Positions 10,008 through 20,181 are shown, counted from the stretch's first letter. The stretch is DNA of 64,000 bases from Sphingomonas sanxanigenens DSM 19645 = NX02 (GCF_000512205.2 NZ_CP006644.1:1178001-1242000), one strand, 5' to 3'. Notes: generated by a model not told the origin, from the sequence alone. Made by a program: numbers and translations.

Positions 10008-10556
10008 TCAGGCTGGAAGCGACACAGCTTCGGTTACATGGATTACGCCGTTGGATTGCATCATGTCGGCGGCAGTCACCGTCGCGGTTCCGCCAGCTTC
10101 ATCGCGAAGCATCACTTTGCCGTCCGAGATGGTTGCGGTGAGAGTGCCGCCCTGGACCGTCATGAGCACAGCCTGGCCGCCGCCGGCGCGTATCTGATCC
10201 ACGAGCATGGTCGCAGTCACCTTGCCGGGCACGACATGATACGTAAGGATCGAGGCCAGCTTGGCCTTGTTCTCGGGCTTCAGGAGGGTATCGACCGTGC
10301 CCGCAGGCAGCTTGGCGAATGCCGCATCGGTCGGCGCGAACAGCGTGAACGGGCCGGCCGATGTTAGGGTGTCGACCAGCCCGGCCGCCTTGACCGCGGC
10401 AACCAGCGTCTTGTGCTGCGGCGAAGCCATCGCGCCCTCGACGATCGTGCCGGAGGATGCAACGGCTTGCTTTTGATCTTGCGCGGAGCCCGGGGCCGCA
10501 GCAAGCGGCATGGCCGCGGCGGCAAGCACCAGATAGGCGAAGCGATTAGAGCGCAT
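10008..10556 (-). CDS. Secreted fasciclin (FAS1) domain protein
   Basis: A 182-residue protein with an N-terminal signal peptide (MRSNRFAYLVLAAAAMPLAA, cleavage probably near PGSAQ) and one FAS1 domain. The domain shows the H1 motif FTLFAPTDAAF and the H2 motif ILTYHVVPGKV. FAS1 proteins mediate cell-surface or matrix adhesion. The ATG at 10556 is used because it opens the signal peptide and follows an AGGAAACAGG stretch; longer readings lack a signal. Its paralogue starts divergently at 10825. Confidence 0.93.
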   Translation of the reverse strand: MRSNRFAYLVLAAAAMPLAAAPGSAQDQKQAVASSGTIVEGAMASPQHKTLVAAVKAAGLVDTLTSAGPFTLFAPTDAAFAKLPAGTVDTLLKPENKAKLASILTYHVVPGKVTATMLVDQIRAGGGQAVLMTVQGGTLTATISDGKVMLRDEAGGTATVTAADMMQSNGVIHVTEAVSLPA

Positions 10557-10824
10557 GTCCTGTTTCCTTTTTAGCCCCCGCAGAACGAAGGGTAGAAGAG
10601 GCGCCGGCACGCGGTCGATACGGGCTTTAGCCGGTATTCGGAGGCCGGCTGCCACCGGGATGGCCATCTGTGATTTCAAGGTGACCCAAAGGCCGTATTG
10701 GGCATGAAGTTCGGCAATGCGACGGCGGTTCGTGGGAACTGAAAGCCGGCTAGCGCCACCCCCCCATGCTAGAAATTGGCCATTCTTCAGCCCCATGAGC
10801 CATCGCTATTTTAGAGGACGCGAA

Positions 10825-11250
10825 ATGACCGATTCCTTACATGATATCTTAGACACAGCCGTTGCCGCCGGCTCCTTCTCGACTCTCGTTGCTGCCGTGA
10901 CCGCCGCCGACCTTGTCGATACCCTGAAGGGAGAGGGCCCGTTCACCGTGTTCGCGCCGTCGGACGACGCTTTTGCGGCGCTTCCGGAGGGCACTGTCGA
11001 GACGCTCGTCAAGCCGGAGAATAAGGATCGGCTGACAGCGATCCTGCTGCTCCACGTCTTGCCGGGCAAGGTAATGGCCGCGGATGTCGCTGGACAGGTG
11101 CTCGACCCGGGCACCGCTGGCGGCGCGACGGTGCATATTGATGGCAGCAACGGCGTGACGGTAAACGCCGCCAACGTCGTTACCGCCGATATCGAATGCA
11201 CGAACGGCGTGATCCATGTGATCGACGCCGTTCTGCTGCCCAGCGGCTGA
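10825..11250 (+). CDS. Fasciclin (FAS1) domain protein without signal peptide
   Basis: A 141-residue single FAS1 domain with the motifs [11 protein letters not shown] and [11 protein letters not shown]. It closely resembles the divergent fasciclin gene but starts directly with the domain at the ATG (10825) preceded by GAGGACG, so it lacks an obvious export signal. It may be cytoplasmic, or exported by another route. The FAD-dependent oxidoreductase follows about 80 nt downstream on the same strand. Confidence 0.9.
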   Translation: MTDSLHDILDTAVAAGSFSTLVAAVTAADLVDTLKGEGPFTVFAPSDDAFAALPEGTVETLVKPENKDRLTAILLLHVLPGKVMAADVAGQVLDPGTAGGATVHIDGSNGVTVNAANVVTADIECTNGVIHVIDAVLLPSG

Positions 11251-11328
11251 CCCGAGATGCCAGCGACCGGGGGTATCGCTGCCCTCGGTCGCTGGCGCGA
11301 AATGACGTCGAACCGGACTGGACGACAC

Positions 11329-12260
11329 ATGAGGATCGGCATTGTCGGCGCGGGAATTGCGGGGCTTTCGTGCGCCGAGCTGCTGCAGGCAGCCGGGCAC
11401 GCGGTCACGGTGTTCGACAAGGGGCGCGGCGCTGGCGGGCGTATGGCGACGCGGCGTGTACCGACGCCATCGGGCGACGTGGCGTTCGACCATGGCGCGC
11501 AATACTTCACTGTTCGCGACCCGGTCTTCGCGGCGTCTGTGGCGGGCTGGCAAGCATCCGGGATGGTGGCACCCTGGCCCAGCGCCGGCGATGACGCGTG
11601 GGTTGGAACCCCTGGAATGAACGCGGTGGTGAAAGGGTTGTCCCGGTCTCTGGCGGTCCAGTGGAACAGTCGCGTCGATGCGCTTCGCCGCGTCGACCGG
11701 TCATGGTTTGCCGAGTCGGTTGCTGACGAACCGTTCGACGCGGTGATCGTCGCGACCCCCGCCGAGCAGGCGGCACCGTTGCTGGTGCCGCACGACCCGG
11801 CAATGGCCGCGATGGCGCAAGCCTGCCCGTCCGCACCATGCTGGGCGGCGATGGTGGCGTTCGCGGAACGGATCGCCATCGCCGGGGACATTGTTCGTGA
11901 CGCCGGCATCATCGGCTGGGCGGCGCGCAACAGCGCCAAACCCGGCCGAAGCGGCACCGAAGCGTGGGTGATTCAGGCGACGGCGGACTGGTCCCGCGAT
12001 CATCTCGAGGACGAGGAGACCGACGTGGTCGATGCGCTGCTGGCGGCGTTCGCGGCGGCGGCAAGGCAGGCGTTGCCCGTTCCCGTCGTACGGATCGGCC
12101 ATCGCTGGCGCTATGCGCGCGCCAACGCCGCGCCGCACGGCTCACTGTGGAACGACGCGACACGGATCGGGGCGGTCGGCGACTGGCTGCTTGCACCGAG
12201 GATCGAAAGCGCCTGGCTATCGGGGCGAATGCTGGCCGACCGGATCATTTCGGCGCATCG

Positions 12261-12264
<4 letters not shown>
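11329..12264 (+). CDS. FAD-dependent amine-oxidase-like oxidoreductase (renalase-type)
   Basis: A 311-residue flavoprotein. The N-terminal dinucleotide-binding fold [16 protein letters not shown] is followed by the [12 protein letters not shown] segment of renalase-like NAD(P)/FAD proteins, and [12 protein letters not shown] follows at about residue 55. Bacterial renalases oxidise 2- or 6-dihydro-NAD(P) isomers; the present substrate is not proven. The ATG at 11329 is chosen because it opens the Rossmann motif. Its stop codon overlaps that of convergent crtI by four bases (12261-12264). Confidence 0.87.
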
Positions 12265-13876
<1,612 letters not shown>

Positions 13877-13880
<4 letters not shown>

Positions 13881-14833
13881 GAAATCGCTGTCTTTTCTTG
13901 AGAGAGAGGGATGGAAATCAGCCGCCCTTCGAGCCAGCGCGACAGCAGCAGGTGCGGCACCGCCACCGACGCCAGTAATTGGAACGCTTGTGCAACGACT
14001 GTCGGATCGAAGCGAGACGGTGCCATGGAGCGCAACCCCCAACCGCCGAGGATGGCGAAGCCCGACAGCAGAGCGCCAGTGCCAAGCCATCGCACGAGCG
14101 ACATATCGCGCAACAGCGCGCGTGTATGCGCCAAGTGCCGCGGCGAATGCAGGAAAACGAAAAACAGCGCGAATCCCGCGACCGGCGGCAGCACCACCAG
14201 CAGCACGAGGCACGACGCCATCGCGGCGGCCCAGTGGCCGCCATCCCGCCAAGCGACGGCCATGCCGACGATGGTGACCAGCAACGCGACCGGCGCGGCC
14301 GCGGTGACGATTTGGGCAATGATCGCAGCGCGCGGATCGCTCATCGCGACGAACAGCGACGAAACCTCGGCGGGATGGCCGATCGTGGCCGCCGCGATTA
14401 CCGCCGCCCCCGCTGCAAACCGGAGCAGCGGCTCCTCGAGCATCGGCCAGTCCTCGCCGAAATGCACCGACGCAACCGCCAGAAAGAGGACCAGAGCGAC
14501 CAGCGGCACGGTCATCCACAGCGATACCATCAGCAGGGCAACCGCGACATAACCGCCGACCGCGAGCGCGAGGGCGGACCGGTCCAGCGCGACCGAGCGC
14601 CGCAACAGCGCGATGTCATAGGCCCCGTGCGGCAGCCCCCCGCCAAGGAACACGATCGTCGCGGCGGCCACCGCCGCCGGTTGCCCCAGCGGCATGCCGA
14701 GCAGCGTCACCACGATCAGCGCCGCCGCCGCAATCCAATAGGCCGGATGGACAAAATCGCCGCGCCGCAGCGGAGCAAAGCGACGCGATGACGGGCGTGG
14801 GTCAGCAAGTGCTGCCATGGGATCAGGCGGCAT
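13877..14833 (-). CDS. blh: Brp/Blh family beta-carotene 15,15'-dioxygenase
   Basis: A polytopic membrane enzyme (318 residues from ATG 14833) that cleaves beta-carotene into two retinals. The conserved iron-ligand histidines are seen in [26 protein letters not shown] and VPHLLL, each in or next to a hydrophobic helix. It lies directly downstream of the rhodopsin gene, overlapping its stop by a few bases with this start. ATG 14818 is an alternative just after the stop. Its position between the opsin and crtI makes the retinal-supply role very likely. Confidence 0.93.
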
Positions 14834-15626
14834 AGCCCTTATGCCCACCGGCTTCGGCCTCGACCGCCGACTTGCGGACCGCGATCAGGAAGATCAGGAT
14901 GCCCAGCCCGGCCTTGGCGACGATATCAGCGATCGTATAGCCGATCTGGATCGTCGTGGTGACGGTGCCGCCGGTCAGCCCGGCATAGGGCGCCATGTAG
15001 ACGATCGGATAGAAGCCCCAGGAGGCGAAGGTTAGCAAGCGTGCCTTGCGCACCAGGTTCTGCGCGCCGGCAGGTTGTTGTGCGATCGACTTTCCGAGCC
15101 CGCTGAACAACTCCCACACGATGTACACGAACGGGATCGCCGACAGGGTACCCCACAGGACGCGCGTCGAAATGTCGCTCGAGATCTCGCCTGGATAGCC
15201 CAGGACAATCATCAGCGCCGCAGCAGAGCCCAGCCGGACCGACTTGGACATGGTTTCGTCACGCGAAAGACGCATGACCAGAACCAGTTCGATCAGCAGC
15301 AAGGGCACGGTCAGCAGCCAGTCGACGTACCGATACGCATCGTTGAACGCGAAGGGGGTCGCCGTGACGACGCCATTGCCGAACGTATAGGCGGCGATCC
15401 AGCTCTCGAATATTCGGTAATAGTGATAGGCCGCGATACCGGTGACCAGCCCCGAAATGGTCAGCGCCGTCCGATAAGCCGGCGCGACTTGTGACCGGCT
15501 CAACCAGAGAAACGCCGTTGCCGCGCCCATCGTCGCAAACGTGAAGGAAAAAGCGTTGTAGATGAGGGAGTATTGAAAGGGTGTGACGATATCCAAAGGA
15601 GCCTCCGTCGCATTGATCCGCGGCAC
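14823..15626 (-). CDS. Xanthorhodopsin/proteorhodopsin-type light-driven proton pump
   Basis: A 267-residue seven-helix microbial rhodopsin. In helix C, D102, T106 and E113 form the DTE motif of outward proton pumps (acceptor, Thr, donor). L110 occupies the spectral tuning position that gives green absorption in proteorhodopsin. H68 matches the His that pairs with the proton acceptor, and K238 in helix G is the retinal Schiff-base lysine. G159 in helix E falls at the spacing of the antenna-permitting glycine of Gloeobacter rhodopsin. With blh and crtI downstream and a LOV regulator upstream, the gene is part of a photoheterotrophy operon. Confidence 0.96.
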   Translation of the reverse strand: MPRINATEAPLDIVTPFQYSLIYNAFSFTFATMGAATAFLWLSRSQVAPAYRTALTISGLVTGIAAYHYYRIFESWIAAYTFGNGVVTATPFAFNDAYRYVDWLLTVPLLLIELVLVMRLSRDETMSKSVRLGSAAALMIVLGYPGEISSDISTRVLWGTLSAIPFVYIVWELFSGLGKSIAQQPAGAQNLVRKARLLTFASWGFYPIVYMAPYAGLTGGTVTTTIQIGYTIADIVAKAGLGILIFLIAVRKSAVEAEAGGHKGYAA

Positions 15627-15845
15627 GGGCGCGCCGGGCAGGGATGATGCGGGATCTCACGCAACCGCGCGGAGAAGTCCTTCCTATCCCGATGTGTCGC
15701 CACGGCGGCGCCGGTTGGGGGGGGCACCCAACCGCAGACCAAACGGCCAACGGGATGTACAACACCGCCGTGGCGACGGAAGATCAGTAGGATAGGGCAG
15801 GTTTTGGAGCGATACGGACTTTGTGCCGTAGCGACGGATGGGCCT
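15627..15845 (-). promoter_or_regulatory. Rhodopsin operon leader with nested inverted repeats
   Basis: Between the LOV-HTH stop and the rhodopsin start. Three pairs of complementary arms nest symmetrically: CCTATCC (15683-15689) with GGATAGG (15790-15796); TCGCCACGGCGG (15697-15708) with CCGCCGTGGCGA (15765-15776); and CGGTTGGG (15712-15719) with CCCAACCG (15727-15734). This could be a terminator for the LOV gene, a leader structure, or a regulator site. The operon promoter must lie here or upstream of the LOV gene. Confidence 0.6.
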
Positions 15846-16469
15846 TTACAGGCCGGCCTCCACGGCGAGCCGGATGAGGTCTGCCGTCGTATTCAAACCG
15901 AGCCGATTCATCAGAATGGCGCGGTGCATCTTGACGGTTTTCTCCGCCAGATTGAGCTCTGCAGCGATCTGTTTGTTGAGCAGGCCGTTGGCAACACACT
16001 TGAGCACCTGACCCTGCCGCGGCGACAGGGCCTTGACCATTTCCGCCGCGCGAATGCGGCGCATGCTCGACGGTGTCGCCGCTGCGGGATCGATCTCGAG
16101 TTGCGATCCCAGAAAATACAGCAACGCGTCCTGCTCGTCGTAGATCGGCGCGACGAGAACGGCGTTGCGGAATGGCTGGCCGTTGCGCTTGTAGTTGAGG
16201 ATCTCGACAAGCACCGGGCGATGCTCGCGAACGCCGCGGCGGATTTCTTCGGTCAGCCATGGTTCGGTCGCCGGCCCCGACAGGAAACGGCAGTTCCGCC
16301 CGACCACCTCGTCGGCGGGATAGCCCGTCAAGTCGCAAAAGGCGGTGTTGCACGCGACTATGGGATTATCCGGAAGCCGGGGATCGCTGATGACCGACGG
16401 TATCGGGCTGTCGGTCACGAGCCGGACATGACGGTTCTCGATGGGAAGGATATTGGTCACTTGGGCCAT
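15846..16469 (-). CDS. LOV-LuxR-type blue-light transcription factor (EL222-like)
   Basis: A 207-residue photoreceptor regulator. Residues about 20-128 form a LOV (PAS) domain whose GRNCRFL motif (C60) is the flavin-adduct cysteine; N92, N102 and Q123 match the flavin-contacting positions. Residues about 148-205 are a LuxR-type helix-turn-helix ([20 protein letters not shown]). The order LOV then HTH is that of EL222, in which blue light releases the HTH to dimerise and bind DNA. It lies just upstream of the rhodopsin operon on the same strand, so control of that operon by blue light is likely. Confidence 0.93.
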   Translation of the reverse strand: MAQVTNILPIENRHVRLVTDSPIPSVISDPRLPDNPIVACNTAFCDLTGYPADEVVGRNCRFLSGPATEPWLTEEIRRGVREHRPVLVEILNYKRNGQPFRNAVLVAPIYDEQDALLYFLGSQLEIDPAAATPSSMRRIRAAEMVKALSPRQGQVLKCVANGLLNKQIAAELNLAEKTVKMHRAILMNRLGLNTTADLIRLAVEAGL

Positions 16470-16800
16470 GTCAGCAGCGTGTTGCCATCATCGCTAGGGT
16501 CATAGCGGCGGCGCGATGCGATGACACCCGAATTAACGGCCGGTCGGTCAATACCGGGCGGTTCAATTTGGGGATCGTGGGAACGTTTTCCATCTCCCGG
16601 ATGCGGCGCCAGTTGAGGCGTATGAAGCAAACCGCTCGAACGTTTCGAAGCACCAACAAAAGTGGCGACCGAGCGAAGCTGAAGAGGCGTATCGATGCGC
16701 CGCGGTCTGCGCCGCTGGCCATGCGGGTCCCTTCGACATCGCCCGGGCCGACACCGACAGCGAGCGGCTTGGGGCTTGGGGCTTAAGCGGTAATCCGCGT
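16470..16800. other. Intergenic region
   Basis: About 330 nt between the LOV gene start and the end of the next minus-strand gene. The promoter of the LOV gene should lie here. No small gene, hairpin or clear operator was recognised. Confidence 0.5.
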
Positions 16801-17814
16801 TCAGTGGCCGATAGGATTGAGCGCCACGATACTGCCGCCGGCCTGCTGCAGCCTTGCAAGATAGGTGGCGTGATCGACGATCTGATACGGGAAGTACAGG
16901 CCAGGAGGGGTTGGAGCAGCACCGTCGAGCCCGCCCAGCCGCTCGAGGATCATGCTGACGCCGAGCGCGGTCAACGGCGCCGCCCCGCCCGGATGGAAAA
17001 CCGCATGGCGCGTGCGCAGCCGGTTGCCCTGCGGGTCTTCGCCGGCCAGCTCGATGATGATCTCGGTCGACATGGCTTCGCCGCGCCGGCGGCTCGAAGT
17101 GACACCATTCGCGATGTTAAATTCCACATTGGGGGCGCCCGTTTCCGTTGCGAGGCCGACGACATCGATGGAGGAGAAACCCGACGCCTCCATCCGCGTG
17201 CCGTCGATGGCGTTGAACACGGCCTTTGCCTCGTCGTCGCTGCGCCAGACATAGGCGCCATCGCGACGTGTGAGTGCGGCTGGCAGCATGCTGGCAAGGC
17301 GCTCAAAATCCTCCGAGACCGCCGGGCCAGGCTGCTCCTCATCGTCGACCAGCGCGCCGATGCTGATGTGATCGAGTTGCTTGAATGCCTTTGCGCACAA
17401 AAGCGTCGCAATGGTGGTCGCGCCGACCAGCCATTCGTAGCCGAGCACGATCGCCGCAGCGTCCGGCTTGTGCATATGGATCGCGATTTCGGGCGCGATC
17501 TCGTAAATGCCGGACGAGATACCGAGATGCGGAATCCGGCGGCGTTGCGCGAAGCGCAGCCCGGCGAGGCGGTCGTCCGCATAGAAGACGGCGACCGCCC
17601 GCACGCGGCGGTCGCCGAGCCCGAGATCGTCCGCCCGCGGGTCCAGAATCACGCCTTCGGCGTTACCGATCACCTCGGCTGCCTTGCGGCTTCTCGCCAG
17701 GTCGCGCCCGCCCACCAACACCGGCACATCGGGGTGAACCGCGCGCAGCGCCTGAATGGTCTGGCGCCCGATCGCGCCGGATCCGCCCATGAGAAGAATG
17801 GGATCTGCAGTCAT
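16801..17814 (-). CDS. NAD(P)-binding saccharopine-dehydrogenase-like protein
   Basis: A 337-residue protein with an N-terminal Rossmann motif (LLMGGSGAIGRQT, residues 7-19) and a saccharopine-dehydrogenase-like or short-chain-reductase-like architecture. No catalytic Tyr-x-x-x-Lys pair is evident. The specific substrate is not recognised. It is divergent from a TetR gene across a short region carrying two palindromic operators, so it is probably the main target of that repressor. Confidence 0.75.
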   Translation of the reverse strand: MTADPILLMGGSGAIGRQTIQALRAVHPDVPVLVGGRDLARSRKAAEVIGNAEGVILDPRADDLGLGDRRVRAVAVFYADDRLAGLRFAQRRRIPHLGISSGIYEIAPEIAIHMHKPDAAAIVLGYEWLVGATTIATLLCAKAFKQLDHISIGALVDDEEQPGPAVSEDFERLASMLPAALTRRDGAYVWRSDDEAKAVFNAIDGTRMEASGFSSIDVVGLATETGAPNVEFNIANGVTSSRRRGEAMSTEIIIELAGEDPQGNRLRTRHAVFHPGGAAPLTALGVSMILERLGGLDGAAPTPPGLYFPYQIVDHATYLARLQQAGGSIVALNPIGH

Positions 17815-17841
17815 TGGCTCATCTCCATAACCTGTCTATAT

Positions 17842-17860
17842 AACCTACCGATGGTAGGTT
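17842..17860. promoter_or_regulatory. Perfect TetR-type palindromic operator 1
   Basis: AACCTACCGATGGTAGGTT, an 8-bp perfect inverted repeat with a 3-bp centre, between divergent NAD(P)-binding and TetR genes. It lies close enough to both starts to affect both promoters. Confidence 0.85.
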
Positions 17861-17868
17861 CGCGCCTT

Positions 17869-17887
17869 AACCTACTATTGGTAGGTT
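17869..17887. promoter_or_regulatory. TetR-type palindromic operator 2 (one mismatch)
   Basis: AACCTACTATTGGTAGGTT, a near copy of operator 1 with one arm mismatch. Its centre is 27 bp from that of operator 1. Two tandem sites suggest cooperative binding by two dimers. Confidence 0.8.
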
Positions 17888-17904
17888 GTGCAACAGGAGA
17901 GCGG

Positions 17905-18522
17905 ATGGACACAAACGATCAGGCTGCGCCGCAGGTGTCAGCGCGCAGGCTTTCCAGGGCGGACCGACGACGTCAGTTGCTCGATACCGCGTTGCGGATC
18001 ATCCGCGAGGAAGGCGCGGATCGGCTGACGCTGGGGCAACTGGCGACGCGTGCCGGCGTTTCGAAACCGGTCGCATATGAGCATTTCGGTACGCGGTCGG
18101 GCCTGCTCATCGAACTCTACCGGTGGATCGACACCGAGCGGGTGAATGCCTTCCGAAATGCGATGGCCACCGGCGAACAGGATCTTGGGGAAACGATCGC
18201 GGTTCTGGCTGCTGCCTATATCCACTGCGCCGCAGACATGACGGACGAGTTCCATATCGTCGGCGCCGCGCTCGCAGGCAGCGAAGAAAAGGCTGCGGTG
18301 TTCCAGGAGTTGCTGGATTATTCGGTGCAGATGTTCGTTGCCGTGCTCAAACCCTTCAATGTCCTTCCGGTGACGGCACTTGAGCGCCGTTGCATCGGTC
18401 TGGTCGGCGCAGGAGAGGCGCTGTCGGCCGCAATCGTGCGCCAGACGCTGCCGAAGGACGAGGCTGTCGCCGTTTTTGCGGCGTTGATCCGGGGGGCAAT
18501 GACCGCTCCGGTGCAGGGCTGA
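17905..18522 (+). CDS. TetR/AcrR family transcriptional repressor
   Basis: A 205-residue regulator with an N-terminal TetR helix-turn-helix (LTLGQLATRAGVSKPVAYEHFGTR, of which AGVSKPVAYEHF is the recognition helix, about residues 50-62) and an all-helical C-terminal ligand-binding domain. The ATG at 17905 follows AGGAGAGC and lies 18 nt after the second operator. It is divergent from the 16801-17814 gene, which points to repression of that gene and itself. A decayed NTF2-like gene and a DJ-1-like gene follow on the same strand. Confidence 0.92.
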   Translation: MDTNDQAAPQVSARRLSRADRRRQLLDTALRIIREEGADRLTLGQLATRAGVSKPVAYEHFGTRSGLLIELYRWIDTERVNAFRNAMATGEQDLGETIAVLAAAYIHCAADMTDEFHIVGAALAGSEEKAAVFQELLDYSVQMFVAVLKPFNVLPVTALERRCIGLVGAGEALSAAIVRQTLPKDEAVAVFAALIRGAMTAPVQG

Positions 18523-18546
18523 GTGCGCTTTGAGGAGGAGGGTCGG

Positions 18547-18786
18547 ATGGCTGGAAACGACGGAGACGATATTCTCGCGATGCTGCACGCGCGGGACGCG
18601 GCCACCGCTCGCGGGGATGCGCGGCGACAAGAAGGGGAGGGGCCGATGGACGCCTGGAACCGCAGGACCATCGTGCTGCGCCGAGGCGATGATGGATTGC
18701 GCATCGTCCATGAGCATAGGTCCTATCCGATGGAGAAGGACGGCAGCGGACGGGCAGCGACCGACCTCAAGGCATCGGGCGAATGA
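18547..18786 (+). pseudogene. Internally deleted SnoaL/NTF2-like protein
   Basis: A 79-residue frame after a strong GGAGGAGGG site. The first 30 residues look like the start of a SnoaL-like (NTF2-fold) protein. The second half (WNRRTIVLRRGDDGLRIVHE, then a PMEKDGSGRAATDL stretch) matches the C-terminal third of such proteins. The middle of the fold, about 60-70 residues, is absent, so the protein is unlikely to fold normally. It overlaps the next start by four bases, suggesting it was, or still is, translated in one unit. Confidence 0.6.
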
Positions 18787-19562
18787 TGGACGGTGATTTC
18801 ACCCGCCGGAGGCTGATGCGGCTCGGCTCGGCCATCGCATTGCTTCCGCTTTGGGCGCAGCAGGGTGCCGCTGCCGCTGCCGCTGCCGGCCGGAGAGATC
18901 AGGCAGCGATGCACCGCAAGGGAGATCCCGAGGCAATGAAAGACGATGATGCCAATGCCGGGCCCAAATCCAGGGTGATCGGCATCGTGCTGTTCGACGC
19001 ATTCGAAACGCTCGACGTCTTCGGGCCGGTCCAGATGTGGGGCAGGCTGCCAGACCATCGTCTGATGTTCGTGTCGCAGGATGGCGGCGCGGTCACCTCC
19101 GCGCAGGGGACGGTTGTGAACGCCGATGCGTCTTTCGCGTCCGCCCCCCAGTTCGACATATTGATGGTGCCCGGTGGTATGGGGACGCGGCCGTTGGTGA
19201 GGGATGGGGCGCTGCTCGATTTCGTTCGCCGGCAGGATCGCGCGACGCGTTGGACCGCGTCGGTCTGCACCGGGGCAGCCATTCTCGCGCGCGCCGGCCT
19301 GCTCGACGGGCGTGAGGCGACGACGAACAAGCTGGCGTTCGACTGGGTGGCCGGCCAATCCGACAAGGTCCGTTGGCAGCGCAAGGCGCGCTGGGTGTTC
19401 GACGGCAAATACGCGACCTCGTCCGGCGTATCGGCTGGCACCGATATGGCGCTTGCGCTGGTCGAGAAACTGTATGGCCGCAAGGCGGCGGAACACGCGG
19501 CGACGATCGCCGAGTATCGGTGGCATGACGATGCCGCCGATGATCCCTTCGCATCATCCTGA
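18783..19562 (+). CDS. Tat-exported DJ-1/PfpI family protein
   Basis: A 259-residue protein. The N-terminus TRRRLMRLGSAIALLPLW is a twin-arginine signal. The mature part from about residue 65 is a DJ-1/PfpI (isonitrile-hydratase/AraC-N-terminal type) domain with the nucleophile elbow SVCTGAAIL and FDAFETLDVFGP at its start. The start overlaps the preceding stop (ATGA at 18783-18786). A reaction cannot be assigned; the close relatives include transcriptional regulators and isonitrile hydratases, but export argues for a periplasmic role. Confidence 0.85.
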   Translation: MMDGDFTRRRLMRLGSAIALLPLWAQQGAAAAAAAGRRDQAAMHRKGDPEAMKDDDANAGPKSRVIGIVLFDAFETLDVFGPVQMWGRLPDHRLMFVSQDGGAVTSAQGTVVNADASFASAPQFDILMVPGGMGTRPLVRDGALLDFVRRQDRATRWTASVCTGAAILARAGLLDGREATTNKLAFDWVAGQSDKVRWQRKARWVFDGKYATSSGVSAGTDMALALVEKLYGRKAAEHAATIAEYRWHDDAADDPFASS

Positions 19563-19570
19563 TGTCCCGG

Positions 19571-19710
19571 TGATGATGATCCAGATGGGCCTTCTCGGAG
19601 CGCTGATCACTTTCGCGCCCGCACCGCTTTATGCGCCGCATTTGGGAACGACGCATGAATGGGGGCTGTCGCCGTTTGAAGATCAGCAACTCACCGGAAT
19701 GTTGAGCAAC
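19571..19710 (+). pseudogene. Fragment of a caa3-type cytochrome oxidase assembly protein (CtaG-like)
   Basis: The frame from ATG 19571 reads MMIQMGLLGALITFAPAPLY, then a GLSPFEDQQLTGML stretch. Both are conserved in the membrane protein family of cytochrome c oxidase assembly proteins (CtaG/DUF1404-type). The similarity stops at about 19710, where the frame runs into unrelated residues. Only about 45 of an expected 250 or more residues remain, so it is a deletion remnant. No other part of the gene is seen in the window. Confidence 0.6.
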
Positions 19711-19756
19711 TTCACGCAGGTGCCTTTCCAGAACCGCAGGCGCCTGACCCGCGACA

Positions 19757-19799
19757 AATGTCAGCCAAAAATGTTCGAAATGTCAGCCGAAAATGTTCG
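19757..19799. repeat. Two tandem 21-nt near-identical repeats
   Basis: AATGTCAGCCAAAAATGTTCG (19757-19777, one base more than can be quoted safely elsewhere) is followed one base later by a copy at 19779-19799 with one change. The second copy contains the stop codon and last codons of the minus-strand NTF2-like gene. Confidence 0.75.
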
Positions 19800-20181
19800 C
19801 GATCAGGAGCGTGTCCGCATACTCTTTGACCTCGACGACCTTGCCCCGCCGAAGGGTGAAGAGCATGTGGTACTGGTTTTCGTAGACCCTGCCGTCCGTC
19901 AGGTCGGCGTGGGACCGGATCTCGGCCGCGACCCTGTTCCCTTCGGCGACCATGCCGATGACGGTCATCTCAAGGCCATCCTTCATGTAGCCGAACAGAT
20001 TGTCCCAGATGCGCTCCATATCGGCTTTCGACTTGGTGCCCGCGCCTGAGAACAGACGAGGCTGGCCCAGAATCCACCAGGTCGCATCCTCACTCATCGC
20101 GTCCGTCAGCTTGGCTACGTCAGCGTTCCTGAAATGGGCAAGGTAGTCTCGCACCGTCTGCTTGTTGTCCTTGAGGCTCAT
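19783..20181 (-). CDS. SnoaL/NTF2-like protein
   Basis: A 132-residue single-domain alpha+beta-barrel protein. The TVRDYLAHFRNAD start, DATWWILG segment and C-terminal VVEVKEYADTLL are characteristic of the SnoaL-like ketosteroid-isomerase-related family. Members are small-molecule isomerases, hydrolases or binding proteins; a reaction cannot be assigned. The last codons fall in a tandem repeat, so the C-terminus may have been altered by duplication. It stands 70 nt downstream of an NmrA-like gene on the same strand and may share its transcript. Confidence 0.88.
   Translation of the reverse strand: MSLKDNKQTVRDYLAHFRNADVAKLTDAMSEDATWWILGQPRLFSGAGTKSKADMERIWDNLFGYMKDGLEMTVIGMVAEGNRVAAEIRSHADLTDGRVYENQYHMLFTLRRGKVVEVKEYADTLLIANIFG

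Noticed and set aside
13881-14519. N-terminal extension of crtI through blh
   Set aside because: The frame continues upstream, but the natural start at 13880 opens the FAD-binding motif and couples to blh.
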